This document shows positions 7,708-16,445 of a DNA stretch of 21,696 nt, piece by piece. Every line of letters begins with the position of its first letter. Position 1 is the first letter of the stretch. The position numbers and the translations under genes were made by a program. Under the pieces are notes generated by a model. It made no database searches. It was given only the letters and a program-made list of their open reading frames with translations, and was not told the origin of the DNA. The stretch is from positions 1,220,627 to 1,242,322 of the forward strand of contig BFEA01000370.1 of NCBI GenBank assembly GCA_003427395.1, given 5' to 3'. This DNA comes from Chara braunii. Taxonomy: Eukaryota > Streptophyta > Charophyceae > Charales > Characeae.

Positions 7708-8832
7708 GTGAAAGATTCACTCAGTCCCTGGTCACCGGGTTTCCTTGAAGTCAGGATATTGGGGTTGGGGGTTTACCTGTTGTTCGGGTATGACTGTGGA
7801 CCGGAGGACACTCCGCCGCCCGTCCTCCGAAGGCAACCGCCTGCTGCCACTGTTGTGATCCCGACGGTGATCGTTGCAGTAGCCGGGTTGCCATACTTTG
7901 CACCTTCCTCGCTGGCTCGCCCGGACTAGAGGGCACAGCAACGCGGACCAGCAGAGGGGCAAGTAGTATGCCTGGCCATCTACGGATGGGAGTTTCGTCC
8001 TAGCTTCGCATGTCTGACTCGGTCAGGGTGGCGAGGGAGTGACTGCGGGGAGCAGCAGGCTTACCTGTTGGATGGTGAGCTGCTCGTCCGACCGGGGGAG
8101 AGAAGGGTGAGGCAAGCTGTGGGGTCAGAGGCATACCCGTAAGCCAGCACGTACGAACAGAAGACTCAGTCCGGCCTTCCGGCCTTCCTCATTCGAACGG
8201 AGGAAGGGGCAAGAGCGCAGCTGTGGGCTAGGGACCTACCTAGTGGCCAGAGTGTCATTTGTTCTGGTGCACAAAATAGCAGGAAGCGGGGGACAGGGTT
8301 GAAGACTGCTTATGGGCGGTAGTGCTACTCTACTCAGCGTTTGGGGCCGAAGGCAGAAGCGAGAGAGGAGGGATGAAGATTGGGCTTACCCTTGTTTCAT
8401 TGGTTGTGACCTCCTGGGGTAAGCCTTGGCTACTAGTATACGCGGGTGCGGCAAACTGTGCTGGATCCTGAAGTCAGCCCACACTCGGTCGTCCATTCGG
8501 CCATTAGGGTTGGTCTACGGGTTTGGAATACTTACCAGCCCAGCAGTTGTGCACCGCACCCGGAAGTGCGAAGCAGTGAGGGACAGACTGTGGGATAGTA
8601 AATGGCCTAATGGTTGATGTAAGGCCCAGTTGCCTGATAGCCAGGGGGCCATTTACCTCTTCGACTAGCTGAAGGCGAGCCAAGGACCGGAGGTGGTGTT
8701 GATGGCTGATGTGTTGTACTGCCAGCTGACGGTAGTAGTCGATAGCAGGTCACGAGCTCGTGGATTTACCGGTGGCCATTGTACTTAGTATTGCAGGCAC
8801 TGTGGAGAGGCTGCGGTTGTCGAGAGGGAGGT
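7708..8832. other. Unassigned sequence with recurrent TTACC words
   Basis: No credible gene. TTACC occurs at 7773, 8061, 8386, 8532, 8653 and 8766, and near variants near 8133 and 8232. On the minus strand these read GGTAA, like splice donors. A very degenerate tandem repeat is the alternative. Confidence 0.3.
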
Positions 8833-9995
8833 ATCATATGTTGTGCGTACAGGTGACATGTGGCTGTGCGTAGACTGATGGAGGAGACACCGAAACAAAA
8901 CTCGAACAGGAAACCACACCCCTCCCCCCCCTGCATGCTTGTATCGAAGCCAGTCATACGAGGAGTGTTGGTGCGTTGACCCATTTGCGGTCTAAGACGT
9001 AGCATTTGCTAGAAAGTGGGCAGTCAACTGCAAAAAAGAAGGGCAAAGCAGAGCATGTCTGATATGTTGTGCGTACAGGTGACATGCAAGTATTGCACAG
9101 TGGCCTGATATGCCGTGGTTGTGCGTAGACAAACGGAGGAGACGACGAAACAAAACTCGAATAGGAAACCACATGACTATGCTCCACTTTGCAGGGCAAA
9201 CCACTTTGGCTTCCATGCCCAATGAACCGAAGCATGCTTGCAGCGAAGCCAGTCGTACGAAGAGTGTCGGTGCATTGACCTAATTGTGGTCCAAGATGTA
9301 GCATCTGCTAGAAACTAGAATGCTGAGTATGGACAAAAACAAGCCACAAAAAAACCTCAGTCAACTGTAGAAAAGAGAGGCAAAGCACAGGCAAACGAAA
9401 TTAGAACGTTTTGTGGGCAGTCAACTGCAAAAAAGAAGGGCAAAGCAGAGCATGTGTGATATATTGTGGGTACAGGTGACATGCAAGTATTGTACAGTGA
9501 CCTGATATGCCGTGGCTGTGAGTAGACTGACGGAGGAAACGACGAAATAAAACTCGAACAGGAAAGCATACCCCTCCCCCCCTTGCGTGCTGACATGACT
9601 ATGCTTCACTCTGCAGGGCAAACCACTTTGGCTTCCATGCCCAATGAACCGAAGCATGCTTGCAGCGAAGCCAATCGTGCGAGGAGTGTCGGTGCGTTGA
9701 CCCAATTGCGGTCTAAGACGTAGCATCTGCTAGAAACTAGAATGCTGAGTATGGACAAAAACAAGCCACAAAAAATCCTCAGTCGACTGCAGAAAAGAGA
9801 GGCAAAGCGCAGGCAAACGAAATTAGAACGTTTTGTGGCCAGTCAACTGCAAAATAGAAGGACAAAGCAGAGCATGTCTTATATGTTGTGGGTATAGGTG
9901 ACATGCAAGTATTGTACAGTGGCCTGATATGTTGTGGTTGTGCGTAGACTGACGGAGGAGACGACCAAACAAAACTCGAACAGGAAACCAAACAA
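8833..9995. repeat. Tandem array, about 400-bp units
   Basis: CAGTCAACTGCAAAA followed by GAAGGGCAAAGCAGAGCATG starts at 9021, 9418 and 9840 (spacings 397 and 422). A partial unit from about 8833 and a partial last unit to about 9993 complete the array. Unit two carries an extra block of about 25 bp with a CCCCTCCCCCC tract, which also occurs in the partial first unit (8918-8933). Each unit ends with a shorter sub-repeat (9358 and 9779) resembling its own start 60 bp further on. Minus-strand frames across the array repeat the same words and are shadows. It lies about 220 bp beyond the end of ORF3, where a retroelement 3' untranslated region would be. Confidence 0.93.
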
Positions 9996-10553
9996 AATTG
10001 TAAGGGCAATGAAGTAAGAGTGCTCAGCTGTTCACCCATCTGTGTGGCAGATGCACACAACATCAAAAAACAGAAAAGGAAAGCTGTCAAAAAAAATTAA
10101 TGAGAAAGTGTCATCTGAAGTGATTCGACCACCCAACCGTGTTGTGCATGGATGAGGGCAACAACATGCGCACGTAGCAAAGGATAGCCAACTGAGTGAA
10201 GGGAGGACATTTTATGTTAATCCGCCAACGTAGTAGCCAGTAACGTGGTCTGAACATGGTGGTGGAGATGTGTCTGTCTGGTCAGAAGATGCGGGCGGTT
10301 GATCGTTGGTCTCCAAAATTTCGTGGGGAAGCAGTGGCGCAGCCATGTCAACCGGCGGTGCATCAAACACCTCCCTATCGCCGTCCTCTGAGTCAGCTCC
10401 AGTAGCCCAAGAGCCTAACTGCGTCCTCATCTCCCCTATCTCTGGCACACGCTCTGGGGTCTTCTGTCTCTGAGGCTCTCCTGACGGTATGTCCAACTCC
10501 ATAGCTGCCACTAACTCATCCAGTCGAGACGCCTCTCCCCCCATTGTCTCCGG

Positions 10554-10581
10554 CTCCGTGGATGCTGCTCCGTGGATGCTG
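10554..10581. repeat. 14-bp tandem duplication causing a frameshift
   Basis: CTCCGTGGATGCTG occurs twice head to tail (10554-10567 and 10568-10581). Fourteen bases shift the reading frame exactly from the frame upstream (stop at 10511) to the frame downstream (open to 10212); counting one copy only joins the two frames. Confidence 0.95.
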
Positions 10582-10908
10582 CTGCTCCCGTAAGGGCACC
10601 CTCCTGCACCTCCAAAAGGATCGTAGGGGACTCCTCTGTGGGGCCCCCTTCCTCCACTGGAGGTTGGGGTCCCTGCGCCGGCTCGCCCTCAGAGATCTCA
10701 ATCGTCATAGGGGTGGCCTGTTGCGAGGCCAACTCCGTGGGCATCCTGAAGCTGAACCTCCCCTCCTCGGCCTCCCGCCGTGCTGCTGCCTCTATTGGGT
10801 CCAGGAATACCTTCCCCATCCCTCCTTGCTGAGGTGGCTCTGTCGCCCCTTCCCGGCCAAAGAGCCCCTGTACCTCCTCTGCCTGGATACCATACCGGCT
10901 TTGCTCCG

Positions 10909-11034
10909 TCCATGCTTGATTCTCTGCCCTCTCTTCTGCCATCGCCGCCATGTCCTGGAGCCTCTTCTCCCATTCCGCTTCCTTAACTTCCATACGGGAC
11001 CTCCATGCTTGATTCTCTGCCCTCTCTTCTGCCA
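10909..11034. repeat. 33-bp in-frame direct repeat in the ORF3 coiled coil
   Basis: A perfect 33-bp repeat at 10909-10941 and 11002-11034, 93 bp (31 codons) apart. It encodes AEERAENQAW twice in the same frame, an internal duplication that lengthens the coiled coil by 31 residues. Confidence 0.95.
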
Positions 11035-12767
11035 GTTGGGTGGACAACTGTCCCACCTCTAACCTCGAGGCCGCCAACTCATCGCTAAGCATGGAGTACC
11101 GTTGGAAGGACGAGACCGCCACCTCACCTATTCTCCTATCTGCACGCTCAATCTCCATCCTGGCGGCTGAAAATCCCAAGTCCTTTGTCTCTCATGCCTC
11201 GTCCAATTTCGCACTCCCCTGTCCTACCTCTCGCGACCTCAGGCGAGCCGCATCCCTCTCGCTCTCATAGCTGGCCCAAGCCTTACTAATCCTCTGCTCG
11301 CTCGTCGGAGGGTCGATTGGCGGCTTTGGCGCTTCTCCTGCGGCCTCCATCCTAAGCTTTTCCTGGTATCGCTCCTCGAGGAGTACCTGCACCCTCGCGC
11401 GCTTCTCTTCTCTCGTCTCCCCCGGTGGCTTCCCTGTCCTCGCCTCGTGACCCTCTCGCAGTGGATCTCTCTCACCTGTCCCTTCCTCTGCTGGTGGTGG
11501 CCCTGGCGGAGGTTCCCCGGATGTCGGCACCTCCACATCCATGCATGCACCTGTAGACTCAGTTAGTTGCGGCGCCACAGTAGTAGGTGTCCTCGCCCTC
11601 TCGCCCCCTTCTGGCTCCGCCTGCGTCGGGGGTGGCGTAGTAGCTTCCGGTGGGGGCCCGAACATCTCCTCGCTGTCCGGTTCAGGAATTCCTTCAGGCA
11701 AATACTGCTGCGCCTGTTCTAGAATCGGGGTCGGAGGAGGGGTATCATCCCCAACAGTGATAACCCCCTCAGTCTGCGGCTCCTTGGGTTCGCGAGACCC
11801 CGCCTCAGGCCCCGGCTCAGGTGGCTCCTCCTCTGGCTCATCCTCTACTGGCTCATACCATGCCGATCCGCTCTGGTCCGCTCCCAGCTGTGACGCCCCC
11901 CACTGAGACGCGTCGAGATGAGCCTCCAACCTGTCGAGCGGCGTCCTCAACGGCACCGCCTCTGCCCCCTCTGGTAACGTCGGCGACGGGCCTCGTAGAT
12001 CACTGCCCGTGATTCGGCGAAACTCCACCTGCTCGAGTCCATAGGTAGGGGGTAGCTCCGCCACCTGAGCTGGCCCCGCGACCTGACCTGGCTCCACGGC
12101 CTGGGCGGCCTCTGCTGGCCCCTCTCGCTGTGCCAAGGCCTTTCGGCCCCCTCTGGTCGTAGTGGTCCCTCTCGCCTCTGGGCCCGTCTCGCCACCCTCG
12201 ACTCTGGTCTCTCGGGCTCCAATCGTCGAAATGCCTGCCTCAATTGGGCCTGGCAGTCCTCCCAATCGTGTGCCCTGTCCCGGATCTGCCTCGCCAACGA
12301 CCTCTCCGCCCTCCGTGTCCAGAGGGGCAGCATCTGCATCCACTCCTCCTGCCCAGTCCCCTGGTCGCGCATATACTGCTCATAGGCCGGGATGAACTCC
12401 TCCGCATTGCCTTCCCTCCAATCGAATAGGCAATCCATCCGGTCCCATCGGCGAAGCCCTCAGCATCTGCATCCTCGCCTCCACATCCTGCCATGTCAAC
12501 GCCTCCTCTCGAATGTGCGCAATGGGCTCCTCAAAGCGCCCAACTCCCCTTAGGTGTCGTATCCTCTCAAAGGTAGACCAGCCCTCTCGTGTCGCATGTG
12601 CCTGGTAGGAGTCCAGAAAAAGCTCTATGTTACCATCGCCGAAGATAGGCGTAGACTCCCTCCCAACCGGTCTGCGCGAGTCATCCCCTCCTGATGCTCC
12701 TTGAGGCCTCTGCCGTGGCCGGGCGCCCCTCCCGCCCCTCTGCATGGCTGTCTTCGAAAAATCAGAC

Positions 12768-12813
12768 CTGCACAACAGGCGAGAGGAAGCAAGCAGGCAC
12801 ACAACAAGGTTAG
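12768..12813 (-). promoter_or_regulatory. Candidate 3' splice site before ORF3
   Basis: Reading the minus strand: CTAAC (12813-12809, plant branch-point consensus), then a pyrimidine-rich stretch (TGCCTGCTTGCTTCCTCTCG), then TTGTGCAG ending at 12768, with G as the first exon base. The branch A to AG distance is about 42 nt. The ORF3 ATG lies 22 nt further on, and the next upstream coding sequence (integrase) ends at 12935. This is the arrangement expected for a spliced subgenomic mRNA. Confidence 0.6.
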
Positions 12814-12934
12814 CCCTCGGTTCATCAAGCTTTTATGACAATACACATGCCTTTTCGTACTCCTTCACCTATCCTGACCATAACATGTGATACCTCAAGG
12901 ACCAGTCTACTCTGAGAAAGGTAGAATTCTTTAC

Positions 12935-13465
12935 CTATTCCCTGACCACAAACTTCTTCAGCCTGGTCCCTGATACCCAATCCTGCCAGCCTGTCCCATC
13001 CAGCTCCTCGATCTGATAGGCCCCAAATTCGCCGCATCGCAATATTCTATAGGGGCCCAACCATCTCTTGTCAAGCTTCCTCGACCATTGCTTTTCCAAA
13101 GACGAGTCGTATAATAATACGACATCCCCTACTGCCAATGACTCCTTTCTTATTCGTGTCATCTGGTCCCACCTCATCTTATCTTCCATGCGACTCCTTT
13201 CCACCTGACCTGCGGCCTCTCGCAATCTTTCTTCGGTCGCCCCCACTTGTCGCGCCCGAATATCGAGCAGTTCTTCGAAAGACAGGTTTACCTCCAAGTT
13301 CTGGCGCCTCCACGTCTTCATAAAGCTTTCTATGGGAAAGGTGGCATGCCTCCCGTACCATAGCGTGGTTGGCGCGTGCTTGATAGTCCTCTTTACAGTA
13401 ACATTCTCCACGAAGAAAGTTGCTGTAGGAACTTCGGCCACTGACCAGGCTTGCCCTCTGTCCAC
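12935..13465 (-). pseudogene. pol: Integrase C-terminal region
   Basis: Open frame of about 176 codons continuing the integrase after a frame change near 13440. It begins in sequence following the core (FFVENVTVKRTIKHAPTT) and carries the long helical linker and the GPY/F module of Ty3/gypsy integrases (RWLGPYRIL near residues 134-142, then GAYQIEELDG). The module belongs to the C-terminal part, which binds DNA non-specifically. No chromodomain follows; the protein ends FVVRE-stop. The frame differs by one from the core domain, so an indel separates them. Confidence 0.88.
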
Positions 13466-13944
13466 TTAGCCAGGAAATTCGTGATGGTACTGTGCCCTCT
13501 CTCCACAGGAGCGTTCGCTTGAGGGTGTGTGGCCGTAGTATAGTTGGCCACTACGCCATACCCTGCAAGCAACGTCCTCACCTCATTGCAGGTAAACTCT
13601 GATCCGCGATCCATCACGAACTCCCTGACAAAAGGGTATCGCAGGCAATACTCCTCGATGCAGTTCGTCAAAACCGGGCCAGTCTTCGTCCGGATAGCTC
13701 GTCCGTCCACAAACCCAGTAAGGTTATCCCGTGCATCGAAGATGTAGTTTACACCCATTCTCCCCTGTTGGCATGAATAACAGGTCCAGGTGTACGACCG
13801 CACCCACTTCCCTTTAACCTTGGGTGTAGGGGTTCTCCAGGCCTTTGCGCTGACCTCTCTTGGCAAGGTATACAAGACCGACAGTATTTGATAACCATCG
13901 TCAGCATCCCGTCCCAATGGTAGAGCTCGCTTATCTTTGCGCAT
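13393..13944 (-). pseudogene. pol: Integrase catalytic core, second D and E
   Basis: Contains YIFDARDNLTGFVDGRAI, then MDRGSEF (second catalytic Asp, residue 112) and APVERGH (catalytic Glu, residue 148) of the DDE transposase/integrase fold that inserts element cDNA. The first catalytic Asp is not in this frame: the sequence VVHLDLLFMPTGENG is read from a different frame at about 13800-13755 (Asp codon 13784-13786). The first 60 residues of this frame are probably out-of-frame translation. At least two indels within about 80 bp disrupt the core here, and another near 13440 moves the frame into the C-terminal region. Confidence 0.88.
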
Positions 13945-14456
13945 GTGGTACCTACTCCTCTGTGCCCCCCTGCTATACCATCGTGTAGGGCCGCTATGAT
14001 ATCAATTTGCCGGTTTCTTCCACATACGATCCTCTTGGGGTTCCCGACCTGCCACTTTATAAACAAGTGGCCGTCTCTTACCACATAGAGGTGCCTCATC
14101 TTTTGTTCCTTGGCACTTGCATCTCTATCCCTCATCTCACATGATAGGAGCAACCCCAACTCCCGGTAGATCCCATCGTACTCCTCCGCCCGAAACGCCT
14201 CCTTGATTTCTCCTTCCTCGAATTCGTCGTCTCGGCTTTCAGCAGCCAGAATCTCATTTTCCTCGTGACTGAACGAGCCCTTCCGGTCGAAGTCTCCTTG
14301 CAGGAGTGTATTGGTGAGCAGGTACATCCCTCCTATTAGCTGCTCATGCTCCTCTACCTGAGTGGGGCCTTCCTCTATTGTCTTGACTTCCTCCACCAGA
14401 CTATGCGTACCTGCCAATGTCAACTTCATCATCCAACCAACATCCTTACTTCCTCA
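13749..14456 (-). pseudogene. pol: Pol spacer and integrase zinc domain
   Basis: Same frame as RT and RNase H, cut off from them by TGA at 14454-14456. The first part is an acidic linker without recognisable fold. The second part holds the integrase H2C2 zinc-binding domain: ALHDGIAGGHRGVGTT with His at 150 and 157 of the open segment, and YCRSCIPCQ with Cys at 184-190. This domain helps integrase multimerise and bind LTR ends. After QRPGEPLHP the frame loses integrase-like sequence and runs to a stop at 13749, because a frameshift moves the first catalytic Asp into another frame. Confidence 0.9.
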
Positions 14457-15467
14457 CGGATCCTCCTCCTGAAAGGGCTTGAGGACTAACTCTTCCTTCT
14501 GCTCGTACCCCTTTGGTGCCAGCCATATGGGGTGACTGACGCAACTGGGCACTCGTAAGGACCACTCGTTTATGTGCAGATGGACGTCCTCCGCTTGATC
14601 CAAAAACCCATCAACTGGCGGCGTGTCTTCTATCGATTCCTCGTCCGATCCGTCCCAGTTAATGCGACTTAACCCATCTGCCCTGTTCTTGTTTCCTGGG
14701 ATCCTTTCCAGTTCGAAATTAAACATCCAAATGTAGGTCAACCATCTTTTGACGGTTGGGTCAGATGGAGTATAATTCTTCAGGGAACATGCCAGTGCAG
14801 TAGGGTCCACCCTCAAGATGAGCCTCCTGCCAAAAACATAATTCTGGAAGGTCCTTAGGCAATGAAGTACCGTCAGCATCTCCTTCTTGAACTTAGAGTA
14901 GTTCCTCTCAGTTGTATTGAGGGTACGACTCTCGAATCTTAGTGGCCTCTCCTTCCCCTCAGTATCTGCCTGAATCAGGACTCCTCCCAAGGCAGTTGGC
15001 CCAGCATCCGTCTCAATGACGAATGGTCTTTCCTTCGTGGCCTTATAGTTTGGCGCTCCCAATACCAAGCCTCCTTCCTTAAACTCTCCCTTCATCCTAC
15101 CAACCGCCTCTTCCTGGTCTTCCCCCCAGACCCATTTTTGATCCTGGCGCACCAACTTCCTTAAATGCTCCGTCTTCGTGGCAAAGTCCTTCACAAAGCT
15201 CCTCCAAAATCCGCACGTCCGAAGGAAGCTTCTCACATCTGTTATCGAGCGGAAGGGCACCGACCACTCAAGAATCTTGTCTTTTTTCTTTACATCAGAC
15301 CTTCGCCCACTCTCATTACAGACAAAGCCTAGAATCGTGGCCTCCCTCATACAATGTTTCGACTTGGGGCCGCTCGCCGTCAAGTTATCTTCCTCCAGTA
15401 ACCCCAGAACCTGATCGATGTCTTGGACATGCTTCCAGACAAAACGCCACACACCAGGCATCACTTA
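14454..15467 (-). pseudogene. pol: RT thumb/connection and RNase H
   Basis: Continues the RT frame after a TAA at 15465-15467. Residues about 10-110 are the RT thumb and connection (GPKSKHCMREATILGFVCNE, then FLRTCGFWRSFVKDFA). Then comes RNase H of the Ty3/gypsy type: ETDAGPTALGGVLIQ with Asp153, KFKKEMLTVL with Glu195, LRVDPTAL with Asp220 and NRADGLSR with Asp263, the four metal-binding acids that cleave RNA in RNA/DNA hybrids. All four are present, so the domain itself looks intact. An acidic tail follows. The segment ends with the TGA at 14454. Confidence 0.93.
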
Positions 15468-16445
15468 GTCTTCCTCCTTCTTCTTCGGACCTTTGACCAC
15501 CAGATCATCGATATAGGGCTGAGTGATATGTGGGTTGACCGTCTGCATGACTCTGATCATATGCCTTTGCACCATGGCCACTGCATTCGTCCAACCTTGA
15601 GGCGCCACGTTCATATGAATCAGCCCTCTGAGAGTGTGCATTGCCGTTACGGGCCTGTCTGGCGGGTATACGGGTAATTGGTCATACCCCGAGTAGAGGT
15701 CTATAAGCGAGATTATAGGCCTCTCTGCGCACGATTCTGACAATGCGTCCGCGTTCGGCAATCTTCCCGCATCCCGCACTGTCACCGCATTTAGTCGTTG
15801 CAAGTCCTGCACCCACCTTAGCGTCCCATTTGGTTTAATAAAACAAAACCAAGGCGATGCGTACGGCCCACTGGAATAATCGGCCACGTGCGCTCGCATT
15901 TTGCCGTCCAGGTAGTCCACCACCATCTTTTCCTCGCTCGGATTGGGGTACCGCACGCCCCTTAAATTCCATGGCTCGTGCGGAACTGTGTGAATTCGTA
16001 TCATCGGAATCTTGTCCACATCCAGCCTCCCACGCTCATCGTCATTGAATGCATACGCGCGGTGCCTTTTCTTTATCAGTCCCATCATCAACGCTCTTTC
16101 CTGGGGCGACAGGAAGTTGGGCTCCCCGATTATCAGTTTTCCCTCATTCTCGTCATTGATACGGCACGGCCCGGCCAACGCATGCTCCCGCATACGCCGT
16201 ATCAATCCTCGCTCCCGCTCGTAATAGGCTTCCTCATCCTCTGTGACGAGCACGGGAACTGGGCGACACTTCTTATCTATGGTCTTGTACCGCCTTTGGG
16301 AACCCTGCTTAAGCCCTCCCCTAAAAAAGGCCGACTTGTCGTTCGGGCCTGGGCCATCGCAGGGCCTTTCCTCCCTCCCGGAAGCCGATACACCAACTCC
16401 ATCTCCCCCACCTGAAGGTTCTCCAAAACCTGTTCCCTCAATGCC
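15465..16445 (-). pseudogene. pol: Reverse transcriptase palm (YIDD)
   Basis: This frame is open from 16445 and lies in the -1 frame relative to gag-pro, overlapping it by 169 nt. Element-like sequence is recognisable from FFRGGLKQGSQRRY onward. RT blocks include PSEEKMVVDYL, ASPWFCFIKPNGTLRWVQD, LIDLYSGYDQLPV (first catalytic Asp), HMNVAPQGWTNAV and QPYIDDLVVKG (catalytic Asp pair). The palm is complete but translation stops at TAA 15465-15467, before the thumb. The GLIHMNVAPQGWTNA block differs from the TPFGLxNAP-type sequence of most plant gypsy lineages, suggesting a divergent clade. Confidence 0.93.

Larger units (their letters stand above)
10212..12745 (-). pseudogene. ORF3: extra gag-like/coiled-coil protein, broken
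   Basis: A third ORF downstream of integrase. It starts at ATG 12745 (MQRGGRGARPRQRP, basic). Two related domains follow in tandem, about 12646-12458 (FGDGNIELFLDSYQAHA ... LTWQDVEARMQML) and 12426-12214 (REGNAEEFIPAYEQYM ... HDWEDCQAQLRQAF). Both share layout with the capsid-like start of this element's gag (GERVSDWLDL ... GSWARFRDMM). Next come a long acidic Pro/Glu-rich region, a coiled coil (11170-10880) with AEERAENQAW twice, and an acidic tail ending at 10212. Breaks: frame changes near 12410 and 12230, a TGA at 11192-11194, and a frameshift at the 14-bp duplication 10554-10581. No hydrophobic segment is seen, so an envelope role is unlikely; a structural accessory role is inference. 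Confidence 0.8.

Noticed and set aside
8404-8430. GTGACCTCCTGGG resembles the 3' part of 5S rRNA
   Set aside because: Only about 13 bases match, and neither the internal promoter region nor the rest of 5S is present.
8766-10090. Several minus-strand ORFs of 76-116 codons
   Set aside because: They repeat the same peptide words because they lie in the 400-bp tandem array; unit length is not a multiple of three and no frame continues through the array.
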